From Gillisia limnaea DSM 15749 (GTDB lineage: Bacteria; Bacteroidota; Bacteroidia; Flavobacteriales; Flavobacteriaceae): a DNA stretch of 64,000 bases. The translations under genes and the position numbers were made by a program. The notes beneath the pieces are model-generated. The model was not told where the DNA came from, did not search any database, and saw nothing but the letters and a program-made list of their open reading frames with translations. How positions within the stretch are numbered: position 1 is the stretch's first letter; every line of letters begins with the position of its first letter. Shown piece by piece: positions 1 through 9,408 of this stretch. The DNA is taken from the NCBI RefSeq assembly GCF_000243235.1, contig NZ_JH594606.1:124001-188000 (forward strand), written 5' to 3'.

Positions 1-603
1 GATCAAAAAGGAAGGACTTTCAATATTTTTTATAGCGAAAGAAGCTTCCGAAGGAATGTTTGGACTTCCTTTTATAATTTGTAAGGCAAGATCTTTTATT
101 GAATCAATAATCGCATCAAATTCAGGATTTTTTGCTTCCGGTCTTAACTCTGAAACTTCTTTAATCGATGCTGTTAAATAGGGTTTTTCAGAGATCACTT
201 CATTAATCTCAAAACGTTTTTTACCCTGGATGATCACGGTGGTATTCCCGTCAGGCATTTTTAGAACCCTCAAAATCCGGGCTACAACACCGGTTTGATG
301 AATATCCTTAGGTTCCGGATTTTCCACTTCCTCATCCTTTTGAGCCACTACTCCAATAACTTTGCTGCCATTATTGGCATCATTGATAAGTTTAATAGAG
401 GTATCCCTCCCCGCTGTAATAGGAATTACAACACCAGGGAATAATACGGTGTTTCTTAGTGGTAAAATTGGTAAAACTTCAGGAAGTTCCTCCTTATTTA
501 TTTCTTCTTCATCTTCGGGAGTCATGAGGGGAATTAACTCTGCATCTTCATCGATTCCCTGAAATGACAAACTGTCCATATTCATTAATTTTGATTTAGC
601 CAT
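1..603 (-). CDS. lon: Lon protease, N-terminal part (cut by window start)
   Basis: The first 201 codons are read from the ATG at 603 without a stop to the window edge, so the C-terminal part lies outside. After an acidic leader of about 42 residues comes LPILPLRNTVLFPGVVIPI, the hallmark start of the Lon substrate-binding (LAN) domain, followed by GVVAQKDEE and a stretch ending in IQGKKRFEINE, as in Bacteroidota Lon. The AAA+ module and the Ser-Lys dyad are not visible. Lon is an ATP-dependent cytosolic serine protease that removes damaged and short-lived regulatory proteins. It is transcribed away from the sigma-factor gene at 820. Confidence 0.93.
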   Translation of the reverse strand, partial: MAKSKLMNMDSLSFQGIDEDAELIPLMTPEDEEEINKEELPEVLPILPLRNTVLFPGVVIPITAGRDTSIKLINDANNGSKVIGVVAQKDEEVENPEPKDIHQTGVVARILRVLKMPDGNTTVIIQGKKRFEINEVISEKPYLTASIKEVSELRPEAKNPEFDAIIDSIKDLALQIIKGSPNIPSEASFAIKNIESPSFLI

Positions 604-819
604 ATATTATTTTAAGTCAAACTGTCACAACAGTTATTTATTATTATCTTTCTAAAACCTTGAGTTTCTTCAGCATTTCCTAAAGGTAGTGCATTAAAGG
701 CTCTATTACCAGTACTCAATTCAATTCCTGTGCCAGCAGGGCTAACAAAAATATTTTTTACTGAAACTGTAACAAATTAAAATCACACATATCTTTATAA
801 TAGAGCAAAGGTTTATTTT

Positions 820-1380
820 TTGACAACAACCATCAATTATTCAGACGATTTAGTAGCACGTTGCCGCCAAGGTGAGCAGCGGGCACAGCTGGAAATTTAT
901 AACAAGTATTATAAAGCAATGTACAACACAGCACTAAGAATTGTGAATGATGCTCCCGAAGCTGAAGATGTGATGCAGGAAGCTTTTATAAAAGCATTCT
1001 CAAAACTTCACACCTTTGAAGAGAAATCCACTTTTGGTGCCTGGTTAAAAAAAATCGTTGTGAATTTAAGTATTAATTCGTTTAATAAAAAATCAAAGTA
1101 TACAGAGGTTTCTTATCAGGATCAATTCAAGAATGAACTACAGGAAGAGGATGGAATAGATCTGGAGGAAAACACAAAGAATGCCCAGGTGCAACAAATC
1201 CTCCTTGCGATGAAGGAACTAAAAGAAAATTACAGGATCATGTTAAGCTTGCATCTCATTGAAGGATATGATTATGATGAGATTTGTGAAGTACTTGATA
1301 TAACTCCTGCAAATTGCAGGACCACCATATCAAGAGCTAAAGAAAGCTTGCGAACAAAATTACTACACTATGGAAATTAA
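820..1380 (+). CDS. ECF-type RNA polymerase sigma-70 factor
   Basis: 186 residues. Region 2 occupies about residues 8-75 (YNKYYKAMYNTALRI, then APEAEDVMQEAFIKAF for core binding and -10 recognition). Region 4 lies at about 125-180, with the helix-turn-helix ITPANCRTTISRAKESL. Regions 1 and 3 are absent, as in ECF sigma factors. The start is a TTG; the next ATG would remove half of region 2 and no in-frame ATG lies just upstream. The stop overlaps the start of the next gene by 11 nt, so the two are translationally coupled. The target promoters cannot be read from sequence. By context it probably controls this operon and envelope functions. Confidence 0.92.
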   Translation: MTTTINYSDDLVARCRQGEQRAQLEIYNKYYKAMYNTALRIVNDAPEAEDVMQEAFIKAFSKLHTFEEKSTFGAWLKKIVVNLSINSFNKKSKYTEVSYQDQFKNELQEEDGIDLEENTKNAQVQQILLAMKELKENYRIMLSLHLIEGYDYDEICEVLDITPANCRTTISRAKESLRTKLLHYGN

Positions 1381-1927
1381 AGATATAGAAAACCTTTTCA
1401 GAAATCAGGATCTTGATATCGCAGAACCTGCACTCGGACATCAGGAACGGTTTTTAGAAAAACTTAGAGAGCAAAGTCCTCATTCAAATAATGGGAAATT
1501 AAGAGCGCTTTGGACTCCTATTTTAGCCGTAGCAGCAGGATTGCTATTGATTATAATGCTTGCGGGGAATTTGACCGGTTTTGGAATCACAAATAATCCC
1601 GGGGACCTGGCAAATGTATCTCCGGAAATGAAAGAAACCCAGCTGTTTTATGCCAGCCTCATCAAAACAGAGCTTGCCAGGCTAAACGATTTGAAATCGC
1701 CCGAAACTGAAGCTATTGTTAAGGATGCTCTGGCCCAAATGGAAAAGCTGGACCTGGATTATGAAAAATTAAAGAAAGATCTGGTTAAAAGCGGCCAGGA
1801 TAAACGGGTAATCTTTGCGATGGTTTCCAACCTCCAGCAGCGTATCGATATTTTGAACAACGTATTATCAAAAATAGAAGAAATAAATCAACTTAAAAAC
1901 CCTAAAAATGAAAACAACTATATATAA
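1370..1927 (+). CDS. Single-pass membrane protein, probable anti-sigma factor
   Basis: 185 residues with a short N-terminal cytoplasmic part, one hydrophobic segment at about residues 47-66 (PILAVAAGLLLIIMLAG) and a periplasmic-side domain rich in predicted helix (about 90-180), including EKLDLDYEKLKKDL and a heptad-like C-terminus. No zinc-type HxxxCxxC anti-sigma motif is seen. The call rests on position: the gene overlaps the ECF sigma gene by 11 nt and the next secreted-protein gene by 20 nt, the usual sigma/anti-sigma arrangement. The 20-nt overlap with the following gene suggests coupled translation of all three. It could instead be an adaptor that senses the two beta-helix proteins. 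Confidence 0.7.
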   Translation: MEIKDIENLFRNQDLDIAEPALGHQERFLEKLREQSPHSNNGKLRALWTPILAVAAGLLLIIMLAGNLTGFGITNNPGDLANVSPEMKETQLFYASLIKTELARLNDLKSPETEAIVKDALAQMEKLDLDYEKLKKDLVKSGQDKRVIFAMVSNLQQRIDILNNVLSKIEEINQLKNPKNENNYI

Positions 1928-3011
1928 ACTGGTATTTTTAATTGTATTAAGCCCTACAATCGCTTTTTGCAACAATCCCGGGCATAACAGTGACATTGAA
2001 GGAAGACATACAAAAGAGAAAAAGATCTCCAAAAAATTCAGTGTCGCTGCAGATGCCATTTTAAAAATTAACAACAGCTACGGGAATATTGATATTTCCA
2101 CCTGGGATCAAAATACGGTAAGCATTGAGGTTTTTATTAAGACCAACGGAAACGATGAAGAAAAGGTACAGCAAAAACTGGATGACATCAGGATTGAATT
2201 CAATCAAACTTCTGCAGGGGTGAGTGCCATAACACATTTTTCAAAAGAGAGCAACTCCTTTTGGAATATGTTGTTCGGCAATAACTCTAATGTCAATATG
2301 GAAATTAATTACATCATAAAAGCGCCGGTTACAAATAATGTCGACCTTAACAATGAATACGGGAATATTTTCATCGATAAACTGAAAGGTAATTCTAAGA
2401 TAAGCTGCGATTATGGAAGGATAGCTATTGGAGAATTACTTGGAACAAGCAATAACATCAATTTTGACTATTCCAGAAACAGTCATTTTGATTATATAAA
2501 CAAAGCCATCATAAATGCAGATTATTCTAACTTTACAATAGGTGAAGCTAAAACCCTGAATATCAATGCCGATTATACAAAGTCGCATATCAAGAAAGTA
2601 GAATTGATCCAATTCTCCGCAGATTATGGCAGTATGAATGTGGAAAAGCTGAAAAGAATTGTTGGTACCGGGGATTATATAAGCGTAAAACTAGGACAAG
2701 TGTTCCAGTCGGCAGAATTAGATCTGGATTATGGAAATCTGGAAATAGACAAAGTGATTAAAGGAGCCGGAGCTATCAAAATCACGACAGATTATGCCGG
2801 AGTTAAGATAGGGTATGCCGAAGATCATCCGTTTCAGTTTACTGTAAATACCTCATACGGAAGTGTGAATGGAATGGAAAATTTTGAGGTAGATAAACAA
2901 AACCAAACTTCAACGAATAAAAGTTACGCTGGATATCACCTAAACAATTCAACAAGCAGTACTATAACGGTAAAATCCAATTACGCCGGGATAACATTTA
3001 AACAAAAATAA
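1908..3011 (+). CDS. Secreted DUF4097-type beta-helix protein
   Basis: 367 residues with a signal peptide (MKTTIYKLVFLIVLSPTIAFC). The mature part is built from about a dozen short units of roughly 20 residues, each centred on [S/N/D]Y[G/S/A]: NNSYGNIDI, NNEYGNIFI, SCDYGRIAI, NADYSNFTI, NADYTKSHI, SADYGSMNV, DLDYGNLEI, TTDYAGVKI, NTSYGSV, SNYAGITF. This periodicity fits a right-handed beta-helix of the DUF4097 (adhesin-like) type. It is probably periplasmic or on the cell surface. Its start lies inside the anti-sigma-like gene. The ligand and exact role are unknown; a partner or sensor input of the sigma system is plausible. Confidence 0.8.
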   Translation: MKTTIYKLVFLIVLSPTIAFCNNPGHNSDIEGRHTKEKKISKKFSVAADAILKINNSYGNIDISTWDQNTVSIEVFIKTNGNDEEKVQQKLDDIRIEFNQTSAGVSAITHFSKESNSFWNMLFGNNSNVNMEINYIIKAPVTNNVDLNNEYGNIFIDKLKGNSKISCDYGRIAIGELLGTSNNINFDYSRNSHFDYINKAIINADYSNFTIGEAKTLNINADYTKSHIKKVELIQFSADYGSMNVEKLKRIVGTGDYISVKLGQVFQSAELDLDYGNLEIDKVIKGAGAIKITTDYAGVKIGYAEDHPFQFTVNTSYGSVNGMENFEVDKQNQTSTNKSYAGYHLNNSTSSTITVKSNYAGITFKQK

Positions 3012-3035
3012 TAATCATCAATAAATTAAAACATC

Positions 3036-3767
3036 ATGAAAAGAACAATCTTAATACTCGCAGCATTATTATTAACTATAAGCACAGCAAACGCCCAATG
3101 GTGGAAAAATGAAAGAATAAAAGGCAATGGAGAAATGGTTACGCAAAACCGAAAGGTTTCCAATTACGATAAAGTAACATTGGTAGGTTCTATGGACGTG
3201 GAACTCATATCGGGAAAAGAAGGTGCATTAAAAATAGAAGCAGAAAGCAATTTGCAGGAATATATCACCACCGAAGTTAGCAACGGAGTTCTTAAAATCT
3301 CTGTAGAAAAAGGTGTTTCCCTATCCCCTTCCGGAAATCGTGGGATCAAAGTAATTGTTCCATTTGAAGAAATAGAAGGAGTTTCAATAACAGGTTCCGG
3401 CGATATAATAAATTTAGATCAAATCAAAGATCGCAGTTTTGAAACCCGGCTAACCGGCTCTGGAAATTTAAAACTGAATTTAAACGTTAGAGATTTAAAC
3501 AGCGCTATAACCGGTTCAGGAAATACTCAATTAAAAGGAACTGCTGAAAATTTTTCCTGTACAGTTACAGGATCCGGAGATTTTGAGGCCTTTGATCTCA
3601 GGACTACAAACGCGGAAGTAAGCATTTCAGGATCTGGAGATGTGGATGTAACAGTAACTGAATCGCTAAAAGCACGCGTTTCCGGTTCAGGAGATATACA
3701 ATATAATGGAAATCCAAAAAAGCAAGATTTTAAAACTTCAGGTTCGGGATCCATCTCCTCAAATTAG
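3036..3767 (+). CDS. Secreted head-GIN domain (DUF2807) protein
   Basis: 243 residues: signal peptide (MKRTILILAALLLTISTANA) and a DUF2807 'head GIN' domain. A short GSG turn recurs seven times at about 20-residue spacing: ITGSGDI, LTGSGNL, ITGSGNT, VTGSGDF, ISGSGDV, VSGSGDI, TSGSGSI. Each GSG likely marks a corner of a beta-helical coil. It follows the DUF4097 protein by 24 nt and is the last gene of the sigma-factor operon, with a strong terminator downstream. Such proteins are common in Bacteroidota and are exported; their biochemical role is not established. Confidence 0.85.
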   Translation: MKRTILILAALLLTISTANAQWWKNERIKGNGEMVTQNRKVSNYDKVTLVGSMDVELISGKEGALKIEAESNLQEYITTEVSNGVLKISVEKGVSLSPSGNRGIKVIVPFEEIEGVSITGSGDIINLDQIKDRSFETRLTGSGNLKLNLNVRDLNSAITGSGNTQLKGTAENFSCTVTGSGDFEAFDLRTTNAEVSISGSGDVDVTVTESLKARVSGSGDIQYNGNPKKQDFKTSGSGSISSN

Positions 3768-3858
3768 ATGCAGAAAAATTTTCGGTTGTTTTGGACGGTT
3801 TTAGTGATTGTAAAATAGTTAGATACATCAGGGAATTAGTTCCAATCTTGGGAATAAA

Positions 3859-3901
3859 AAAACTTCGGTAAATCCTTAACAAGGAATTACCGAAGTTTTT
3901 T
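3859..3901. terminator. Bidirectional rho-independent terminator
   Basis: A 14-bp inverted repeat (AAAAACTTCGGTAA / TTACCGAAGTTTTT, arms 3859-3872 and 3888-3901) gives A/T tracts on both sides. It lies between the convergent GIN-domain and GH65 genes and can end both transcripts. Confidence 0.85.
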
Positions 3902-3921
3902 ATTATTCAGCTTTTTAAAAG

Positions 3922-5961
3922 CTATTGTTTGATTACATAGGTTTTTTTCTCAGGACCAATCCCTTTCAGTGTTAAGGATTTCCATTCCTTAGGCAAGACC
4001 TCATTATTCTGTTCAATGCCGTTTTCGGTAATGTGCAATCCTCCAAAACCAAAAAGCACTACCTGAAGCATTCCACCTGCCCCGGTTGCGAAATAGGGAT
4101 TATCACTGTTTGCTGCCTCGGCCAGGGCCCCAAACGGAGGCCTTTTATTAGGCTCATAACTTTCCTTGAACAATCTGTAAGCTTCGGAATGATCTCCTAA
4201 ACGCGCATAGATCACTGCAAATACCGATTTCCCCATGGCAGGACCTACCGGAGATAATTTTGGTTCATAATATTTAAGATCTTTTAAAACCGTTTCCTTA
4301 TCTGATACAACATCTAAAGGATAGGTAAGCAAATTCACATCTGCCTGTTTTATAATTTCACCATTATACGTCCGGTTTTCCTTTGTGGTTCCATCGGGAA
4401 ATTTGTGAATAACTATATTATCTGCAACTTCAACCCATTGGGGATCTACTTCTGCCCCAACTTCTTTAGCTCCCAAAACCGCATATCTTAAAGCGGTAAT
4501 AGCCGATCCGTTTGTAAATGCATTATCATCTACATTGGCTAAAAATTCATTGGCGCCCACAACATTTTTGATGGAATAACTACCATCGGGGTTTCGTGTA
4601 CTGCGACTCACCCAAAAATCGGCAATCTCCTTTATAACAGGAAATCCCTTTTCTTTTAGCCATTCCTTATTTTTAGTAACTCTGTAATAATCCCAGAAGG
4701 CGATAGCAACATCGGCGGTAATATGATGTTCAAAAGTCCCTGTTAAGGCCCAGGCCGGAGTAGCCTCTTCCCCTGTGTCATCACTTTCCCAGGGAAACAT
4801 AGCCCCTTTATAACCAAAATTGATCGCTTTTTGTTTCGCCTTTTCCAGTCTATCTGACCTATAATTTACAAGAGATCTTGCAATATCCTGGTTTAGCAAT
4901 AAAAGGGGAGGAAACATCCACAATTCGGTATCCCAAAAAATATGACCATTGTAATTTTGTGAAGATAACCCCATAGGAGCAATACTTAAGTCCGAATCCC
5001 CCCTTGAAAATGCATATAAATGGTAAAGTGCAAGGCGAACGTCCAATTGAGATTGTAGATCGCCTTCAATAATAATATCTCCTTCCCAAAGTTCTTCCCA
5101 TAATTTTCTATGTTCATCCAAAAGGTCTTTTCGTGGTGTTAATAAATTGAAGATCACAAAACGCTCCGATTCGGATTGAGGATCTACAAAATCCTGAGTG
5201 GTTGCCTGCGCAGCTGTCCACGCAAATTCACTCGTTTGGCCTTTTTCTATTTTTTTCTGAAAAGATAACCGGGTATCATATTCTGAAACACTGCTATGGG
5301 TTAGTTCCGGACGCTGATTCTCCCTTGTAGAATTAATGTCATGCCATATAAAAGTTGCTGAAGTTGCAACGGTATGTTTCCCGAAGCGACTTTTTGCAAC
5401 AGTTTGAAGTATAGGCATGGTAGTTTCCAGATCCTCCAGTATCCTGAAGGTGCTTATTGGATCCAGATATTCTTCCGGTGTCTGGATTTTGCCGGTTACC
5501 TTAATAGTAATATCGGTTTTAGCCTGCACCTTAAAATCTATGTATCCGGTATATTGAACATTCCGAAGTGCATAAATGGTATATGAAATTTGCGCTTTAT
5601 CCTTAAAATCAAAGGATGTTGTAAAAGCTGCTTCTTTCATGTTCAAGGTTTGCATCCAGTTGGAAACATTATTTTCGGTAATCTTCTCCCCGTCAATTTC
5701 CATTTCCAGGTTCCCAAAGTTCATTCCTACTAAGATTTTACTCACTCCAAGCGGGGATTCCTTGTCATACACATTATTTAAAATAATAGAACGCACCTCA
5801 AAAGGTTTGTCTTCCGGCAAGATCCCAATTCGGCCGTTTGCCGCAACAATTCCGGTGTAGGCGTCCACTTTTCCGCTGGAAATGGACCAAGGGTTCTTTG
5901 GCGACTGACTCCAAAGCGTTGTGGAAAAAAAGATGAGGATCAAAAAGTATTTATTTTTCAT
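3922..5961 (-). CDS. Secreted glycoside hydrolase family 65 (kojibiose/trehalose-type glucosidase)
   Basis: 679 residues from the ATG at 5961, chosen because it directly precedes a signal peptide (MKNKYFLILIFFSTTLWSQ); the frame is open 17 codons further upstream. It has the GH65 architecture: an N-terminal beta-sandwich, then an (alpha/alpha)6 barrel with GHIFWDTELWMFP, the acid motif GANEFLANVDDNAFTN (Glu about 472), KQADV, and LAEAANSDNPYFATGAGGM. The last motif carries a glutamate (about 615) in the position expected for the general base of hydrolases, and I do not see the HxSS-type phosphate site of GH65 phosphorylases. So an inverting periplasmic alpha-glucoside hydrolase is likelier than a phosphorylase. 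The substrate is not determinable. The gene stands without a SusC/D pair. Confidence 0.82.
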   Translation of the reverse strand: MKNKYFLILIFFSTTLWSQSPKNPWSISSGKVDAYTGIVAANGRIGILPEDKPFEVRSIILNNVYDKESPLGVSKILVGMNFGNLEMEIDGEKITENNVSNWMQTLNMKEAAFTTSFDFKDKAQISYTIYALRNVQYTGYIDFKVQAKTDITIKVTGKIQTPEEYLDPISTFRILEDLETTMPILQTVAKSRFGKHTVATSATFIWHDINSTRENQRPELTHSSVSEYDTRLSFQKKIEKGQTSEFAWTAAQATTQDFVDPQSESERFVIFNLLTPRKDLLDEHRKLWEELWEGDIIIEGDLQSQLDVRLALYHLYAFSRGDSDLSIAPMGLSSQNYNGHIFWDTELWMFPPLLLLNQDIARSLVNYRSDRLEKAKQKAINFGYKGAMFPWESDDTGEEATPAWALTGTFEHHITADVAIAFWDYYRVTKNKEWLKEKGFPVIKEIADFWVSRSTRNPDGSYSIKNVVGANEFLANVDDNAFTNGSAITALRYAVLGAKEVGAEVDPQWVEVADNIVIHKFPDGTTKENRTYNGEIIKQADVNLLTYPLDVVSDKETVLKDLKYYEPKLSPVGPAMGKSVFAVIYARLGDHSEAYRLFKESYEPNKRPPFGALAEAANSDNPYFATGAGGMLQVVLFGFGGLHITENGIEQNNEVLPKEWKSLTLKGIGPEKKTYVIKQ

Positions 5962-6126
5962 ATTTAGATATTTATTGTTTTTAATTGGCATATGCAATTC
6001 GCATATCTTCATCGGTGTTTGTATCGTATTCGCGTTATGCTCATTTCATAGTACGTTAATTTTGGTATTTTCAATGTTTAAGGTATTTCTTGTTTTGAGG
6101 ATAATTGCATTTGCAAAACACCCAAT

Positions 6127-7452
6127 TTAATTTTTAGCTGAATTTAAGGGAATTCTTGATAATAAGACCACCCCTGCAATAAAAAATAGCACTAAAAATA
6201 TAATAGCATTTCGAACGCTTCCCGTTAATTGTGCCACAATTCCATATAAAACCATCCCTATTACAATCCCTATTTTTTCAGAAACATCGTAAAAGCTAAA
6301 ATAACTGGTCGTATCCGGGGTGCCCTCGGGTAGCATTTTAGAATATGTAGAACGGGATAAAGCCTGGGTTCCCCCCATTATAAGTCCCACTCCGGCAGCG
6401 GCAAAATAAAACTGAAAAGGAGTTGTTATAAAATAAGCATAAACACATATTGCGATCCAGAATAAATTCAAAATAATCAAGGTCCTGATATTGCCAATTT
6501 TTAAAGCGGTTTTAGATGTTAAGGTAGCGCCCGCGACGGCGACCAATTGGATAAGCAATATACTTACGATCAATCCGGTGGTTGCATCCTGCTCTCCCCA
6601 ATCCAATTCTTCAATCCCAAAATAAGTGGCGACCAGCATTATGGTTTGAACAGCCATACTGTAGGTGAAGAAAGCAACCAAATAGCGCTTTAGAATCAAT
6701 TGATGGGTAAGAGAATTATAGATAAGTTTAAGCTCCTTAAAGCCATTAAACAGTACATTTTTGGCCATTTTCTGTTGTTTATTTCCCTTTGGCAAATAAT
6801 AGTAGGTGTACTGGCTAAATCCTATCCACCAAACCCCTGTTAAAACAAAGGAAAGCCTGGTAGGAAAGCCTTCATCCTCAAAACCAAACCAGTCGTATTT
6901 AAGGATCATTATCAAGCAAAGTATAAGTAAAATAACACTCCCAATATACCCCAGGGAAAAACCTTTAGCACTTATATTATCCTGTTGATTGGGATAGGCG
7001 ATATCCGGTAAATACGAGTTATAAAAAACCAAACTTGACCAAAAGCCAATCAAAGCCAGGAAATAACACAACAAACCAAACCAAAGATATTCGAGATTGA
7101 ACCAGAATAATCCAATGCAGGAAACAGCTCCCAGGTAACAGAAAAATTTTAAAAATAATTTCTTGTTTCCTACATAATCTGCTATCCCTGAAAGCAATGG
7201 ACTAATTAAGGAAACCACCAAAAAAGCCAATGCGGTAACATAACTTATCAAAGAATCATTGTTTATAGAATAACCCAGAAAATCAATGGTATCTTTAATA
7301 ATCGCTCCATCCTCATCCTTTAAAATGGTAATAGCTCCATAAAAAATTGGAAATATGGCAGAGGCAATAACCAAACTGTAAACCGAATTTGCCCAGTCAT
7401 AAAAGGCCCAGGCATTCAATAACTTTTTACTTCCTTTGGGGAGATTTTTCAT
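6127..7452 (-). CDS. MFS transporter, UMF1 family (Atg22-like)
   Basis: 441 residues with about 12 hydrophobic segments. The N-terminal signature is NAWAFYDWANSVYSLVIASAI, typical of UMF1-family permeases, with GIADYVGNKKLFLKFF in the 2-3 loop of the first half and GLIMGGTQALSRSTYSKMLP in the second half. These are inner-membrane major-facilitator proteins related to the yeast vacuolar amino-acid effluxer Atg22. The bacterial substrate is unknown. It lies downstream of the M48 protease gene but a terminator between them suggests separate transcription. Confidence 0.88.
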   Translation of the reverse strand: MKNLPKGSKKLLNAWAFYDWANSVYSLVIASAIFPIFYGAITILKDEDGAIIKDTIDFLGYSINNDSLISYVTALAFLVVSLISPLLSGIADYVGNKKLFLKFFCYLGAVSCIGLFWFNLEYLWFGLLCYFLALIGFWSSLVFYNSYLPDIAYPNQQDNISAKGFSLGYIGSVILLILCLIMILKYDWFGFEDEGFPTRLSFVLTGVWWIGFSQYTYYYLPKGNKQQKMAKNVLFNGFKELKLIYNSLTHQLILKRYLVAFFTYSMAVQTIMLVATYFGIEELDWGEQDATTGLIVSILLIQLVAVAGATLTSKTALKIGNIRTLIILNLFWIAICVYAYFITTPFQFYFAAAGVGLIMGGTQALSRSTYSKMLPEGTPDTTSYFSFYDVSEKIGIVIGMVLYGIVAQLTGSVRNAIIFLVLFFIAGVVLLSRIPLNSAKN

Positions 7453-7466
7453 TTCTTAAAAATAGA

Positions 7467-7493
7467 AAAAGCTGCCCATTATGAGCAGCTTTT
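7467..7493 (-). terminator. Rho-independent terminator after the M48 protease gene
   Basis: Inverted repeat AAAAGCTGC / GCAGCTTTT (7467-7475 and 7485-7493) with a T-rich tail on the minus strand, 22 nt beyond the stop of the M48 gene. Confidence 0.75.
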
Positions 7494-7514
7494 ATAAAAT
7501 ATATTTTTTAAATA

Positions 7515-8336
7515 CTATTTAAAGGAAGTTACTCCGTATTTTTTCGCTTCGGCTTTTGCTTCCGGAGCCCATTTGGTAATATTGGCGATCCTGGTGGAAG
7601 AAGCAGGGTGTGTACTTAAAAATTCTGGTGGTGCCTGCCCACTACTTTGGGCGGCCATTCTTCTCCATAAATCGGCAGCTTCTGCAGGATCATATCCGGC
7701 AATTGCCATTAAAGTAAGACCAATTCTATCGGCTTCAGTCTCGTGACTTCTGCTAAATGGAAGCATTACCCCAACCTGAGATCCCAAGCCATATGCCTGA
7801 GCAAAAATTTGCTGGGTTTGTTCGCTTTTTCCGCTTAATGCTACACTTCCGGCAACACCAACCAACTGCTGTAATTGTCCAGCACTCATACGTTGTGCTC
7901 CGTGATCTGCAAGTGCGTGGGCTACCTCGTGAGCCATAATTGCCGCAACCCCGGTTTCATCTTTTGCGACAGGTAAAATACCGGTATAAAATACAATCTT
8001 TCCACCTGGCATCGCCCAGGCATTAACAGCTTCATCCTGAACAAGGTTAAATTCCCATGCATAGCCATTTAAATAACCTTGAAATCCGTTTGCGTTTAAA
8101 TACCTTTCAGATGCTGTTACGATCTTTTGCCCTACATTCTTTAACATTTGAGCCTCTGATGTACCGGTTACAACCTTGTTTTCGCTTAAGAATTGGTCAT
8201 ACTGCTGAAAAGCCATAGGGAATAGTTGTTCATTCGAAACAAAATTCAAATTCTTTTCTCCGGTAAAGGGATTGGTTTTGCAACCAGCCATTACAAGCAC
8301 GGCAAACATTCCTATAAATAAATTTCTAATTCTCAT
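7515..8336 (-). CDS. M48-family zinc metallopeptidase lipoprotein (LoiP/BepA-like)
   Basis: 273 residues from the ATG at 8336, which starts a lipoprotein signal peptide (MRIRNLFIGMFAVLVMAGC, lipidated Cys about 19). The zinc site HEVAH is at about 136-140 and the third ligand is in SHETEADRIGL (about 197-207). The length fits the compact Bacteroidota M48 lipoproteins, without a TPR tail. It is expected to be periplasmic-facing on a membrane and to degrade misfolded envelope or outer-membrane proteins. The frame continues 13 codons upstream but that would spoil the signal peptide. It is monocistronic by its terminator. Confidence 0.9.
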   Translation of the reverse strand: MRIRNLFIGMFAVLVMAGCKTNPFTGEKNLNFVSNEQLFPMAFQQYDQFLSENKVVTGTSEAQMLKNVGQKIVTASERYLNANGFQGYLNGYAWEFNLVQDEAVNAWAMPGGKIVFYTGILPVAKDETGVAAIMAHEVAHALADHGAQRMSAGQLQQLVGVAGSVALSGKSEQTQQIFAQAYGLGSQVGVMLPFSRSHETEADRIGLTLMAIAGYDPAEAADLWRRMAAQSSGQAPPEFLSTHPASSTRIANITKWAPEAKAEAKKYGVTSFK

Positions 8337-8512
8337 AATTTTTGGTTTTAGATGGATAAAAGTACAAAACCACACTTGTGGATTGTATATGTTTATGCTT
8401 GCTTTAACAGTTTCTAGTTTCCAAAAATCTTGCCGTTTTTATTATCTCTATAGATACTAAGAGTTGCGGCTTGATTAGCTTCAAATTCCTAACTTGCGGG
8501 TTTATATAAAAT

Positions 8513-9382
8513 ATGACTAAATCTAAAAAAGATAAAACACCTGTTCAGGTATTATTAACCCCTCAATACATTTTGAGTACAGGAAAAATATTAACCAAAC
8601 TCTCCCCATTTCTTGCAAGTCGATTTGCTGCACAATTGTTTTTAACACCTTTCAAATATCCTTTGCCTGAAAGGGAAAAAGAAATGGATGAAAAGGCCGA
8701 GCAAAGACAAATTCTTGTGCCGGCAATCCATAGAAATATTATAGTATATAAATATGGAGAAGGATCTAAAAAAGTACTTCTGGTGCATGGATGGAGTGGT
8801 CGCGGCACCCAAATGGCTGTATTGGCTACCCAATTGGTTGATAAAGGGTATACTGTTATAAGTTTTGATGCTCCTGCTCACGGAAAGGCTCCCGGTAGAA
8901 TAAGTATGATGCCCTATTTTATTGAATCCATTCATGAAATAGCCAAGGATTATGGACCATTTGATAGCGCCATTGGCCATTCTTTAGGAGGAATGTCATT
9001 ATTAAGAGCGGTAAAGGAAGGGTTTTATCTTAAAAACCTTGTAATTATAGGAACTGCAAATAGTGTTACCCATATTACAAAGGAATTTGCCCGGAACATG
9101 AAATTAAACGATTCGGTTGCCGAAAAAATGAAATCCTATTTCGATAAAAAATTCGGGAAAGATATGGATGTTTATTCCGGAGCCTTATCTGCTGAAAGCG
9201 TGAATGTCCCAACTTTGGTGGTACATGATAAAGACGATGTAGATGTAGCTGTAAGTTCAGCCTATGAGATTTCAGAAAAGTTGGCAAACAGTGAATTATT
9301 CTTAACTGAAGGTCTTGGTCATCGGAAGGTATTAGGAAATCTGGAGGTTATTAACAAAATCACAACATTCGTCATGGCATAA
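8513..9382 (+). CDS. Alpha/beta hydrolase
   Basis: 289 residues, no signal peptide, so cytosolic. Alpha/beta-hydrolase landmarks: VLLVHGWSGRGTQM (oxyanion HGW), FDAPAHGKAPG, the nucleophile elbow GHSLGGMSLL, VVHDKDDVDV with the likely catalytic Asp, and GLGHRKVL with the catalytic His. The catalytic triad is therefore complete. The substrate is not predictable; the family includes esterases and lipases. msrB follows 26 nt downstream on the same strand. A TAnnTTTG-like element (9389-9396) between them could give msrB its own promoter. Confidence 0.85.
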   Translation: MTKSKKDKTPVQVLLTPQYILSTGKILTKLSPFLASRFAAQLFLTPFKYPLPEREKEMDEKAEQRQILVPAIHRNIIVYKYGEGSKKVLLVHGWSGRGTQMAVLATQLVDKGYTVISFDAPAHGKAPGRISMMPYFIESIHEIAKDYGPFDSAIGHSLGGMSLLRAVKEGFYLKNLVIIGTANSVTHITKEFARNMKLNDSVAEKMKSYFDKKFGKDMDVYSGALSAESVNVPTLVVHDKDDVDVAVSSAYEISEKLANSELFLTEGLGHRKVLGNLEVINKITTFVMA

Positions 9383-9408
9383 TATTTGTAATTTTGTAAT
9401 AAAAAGAG

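Noticed and set aside
612-776. A minus-strand open stretch of about 54 codons between lon and the sigma factor gene
   Set aside because: It has stops at both ends, no ATG or GTG start, and no recognisable family; it may be a fragment, but there is not enough to call a gene or pseudogene.
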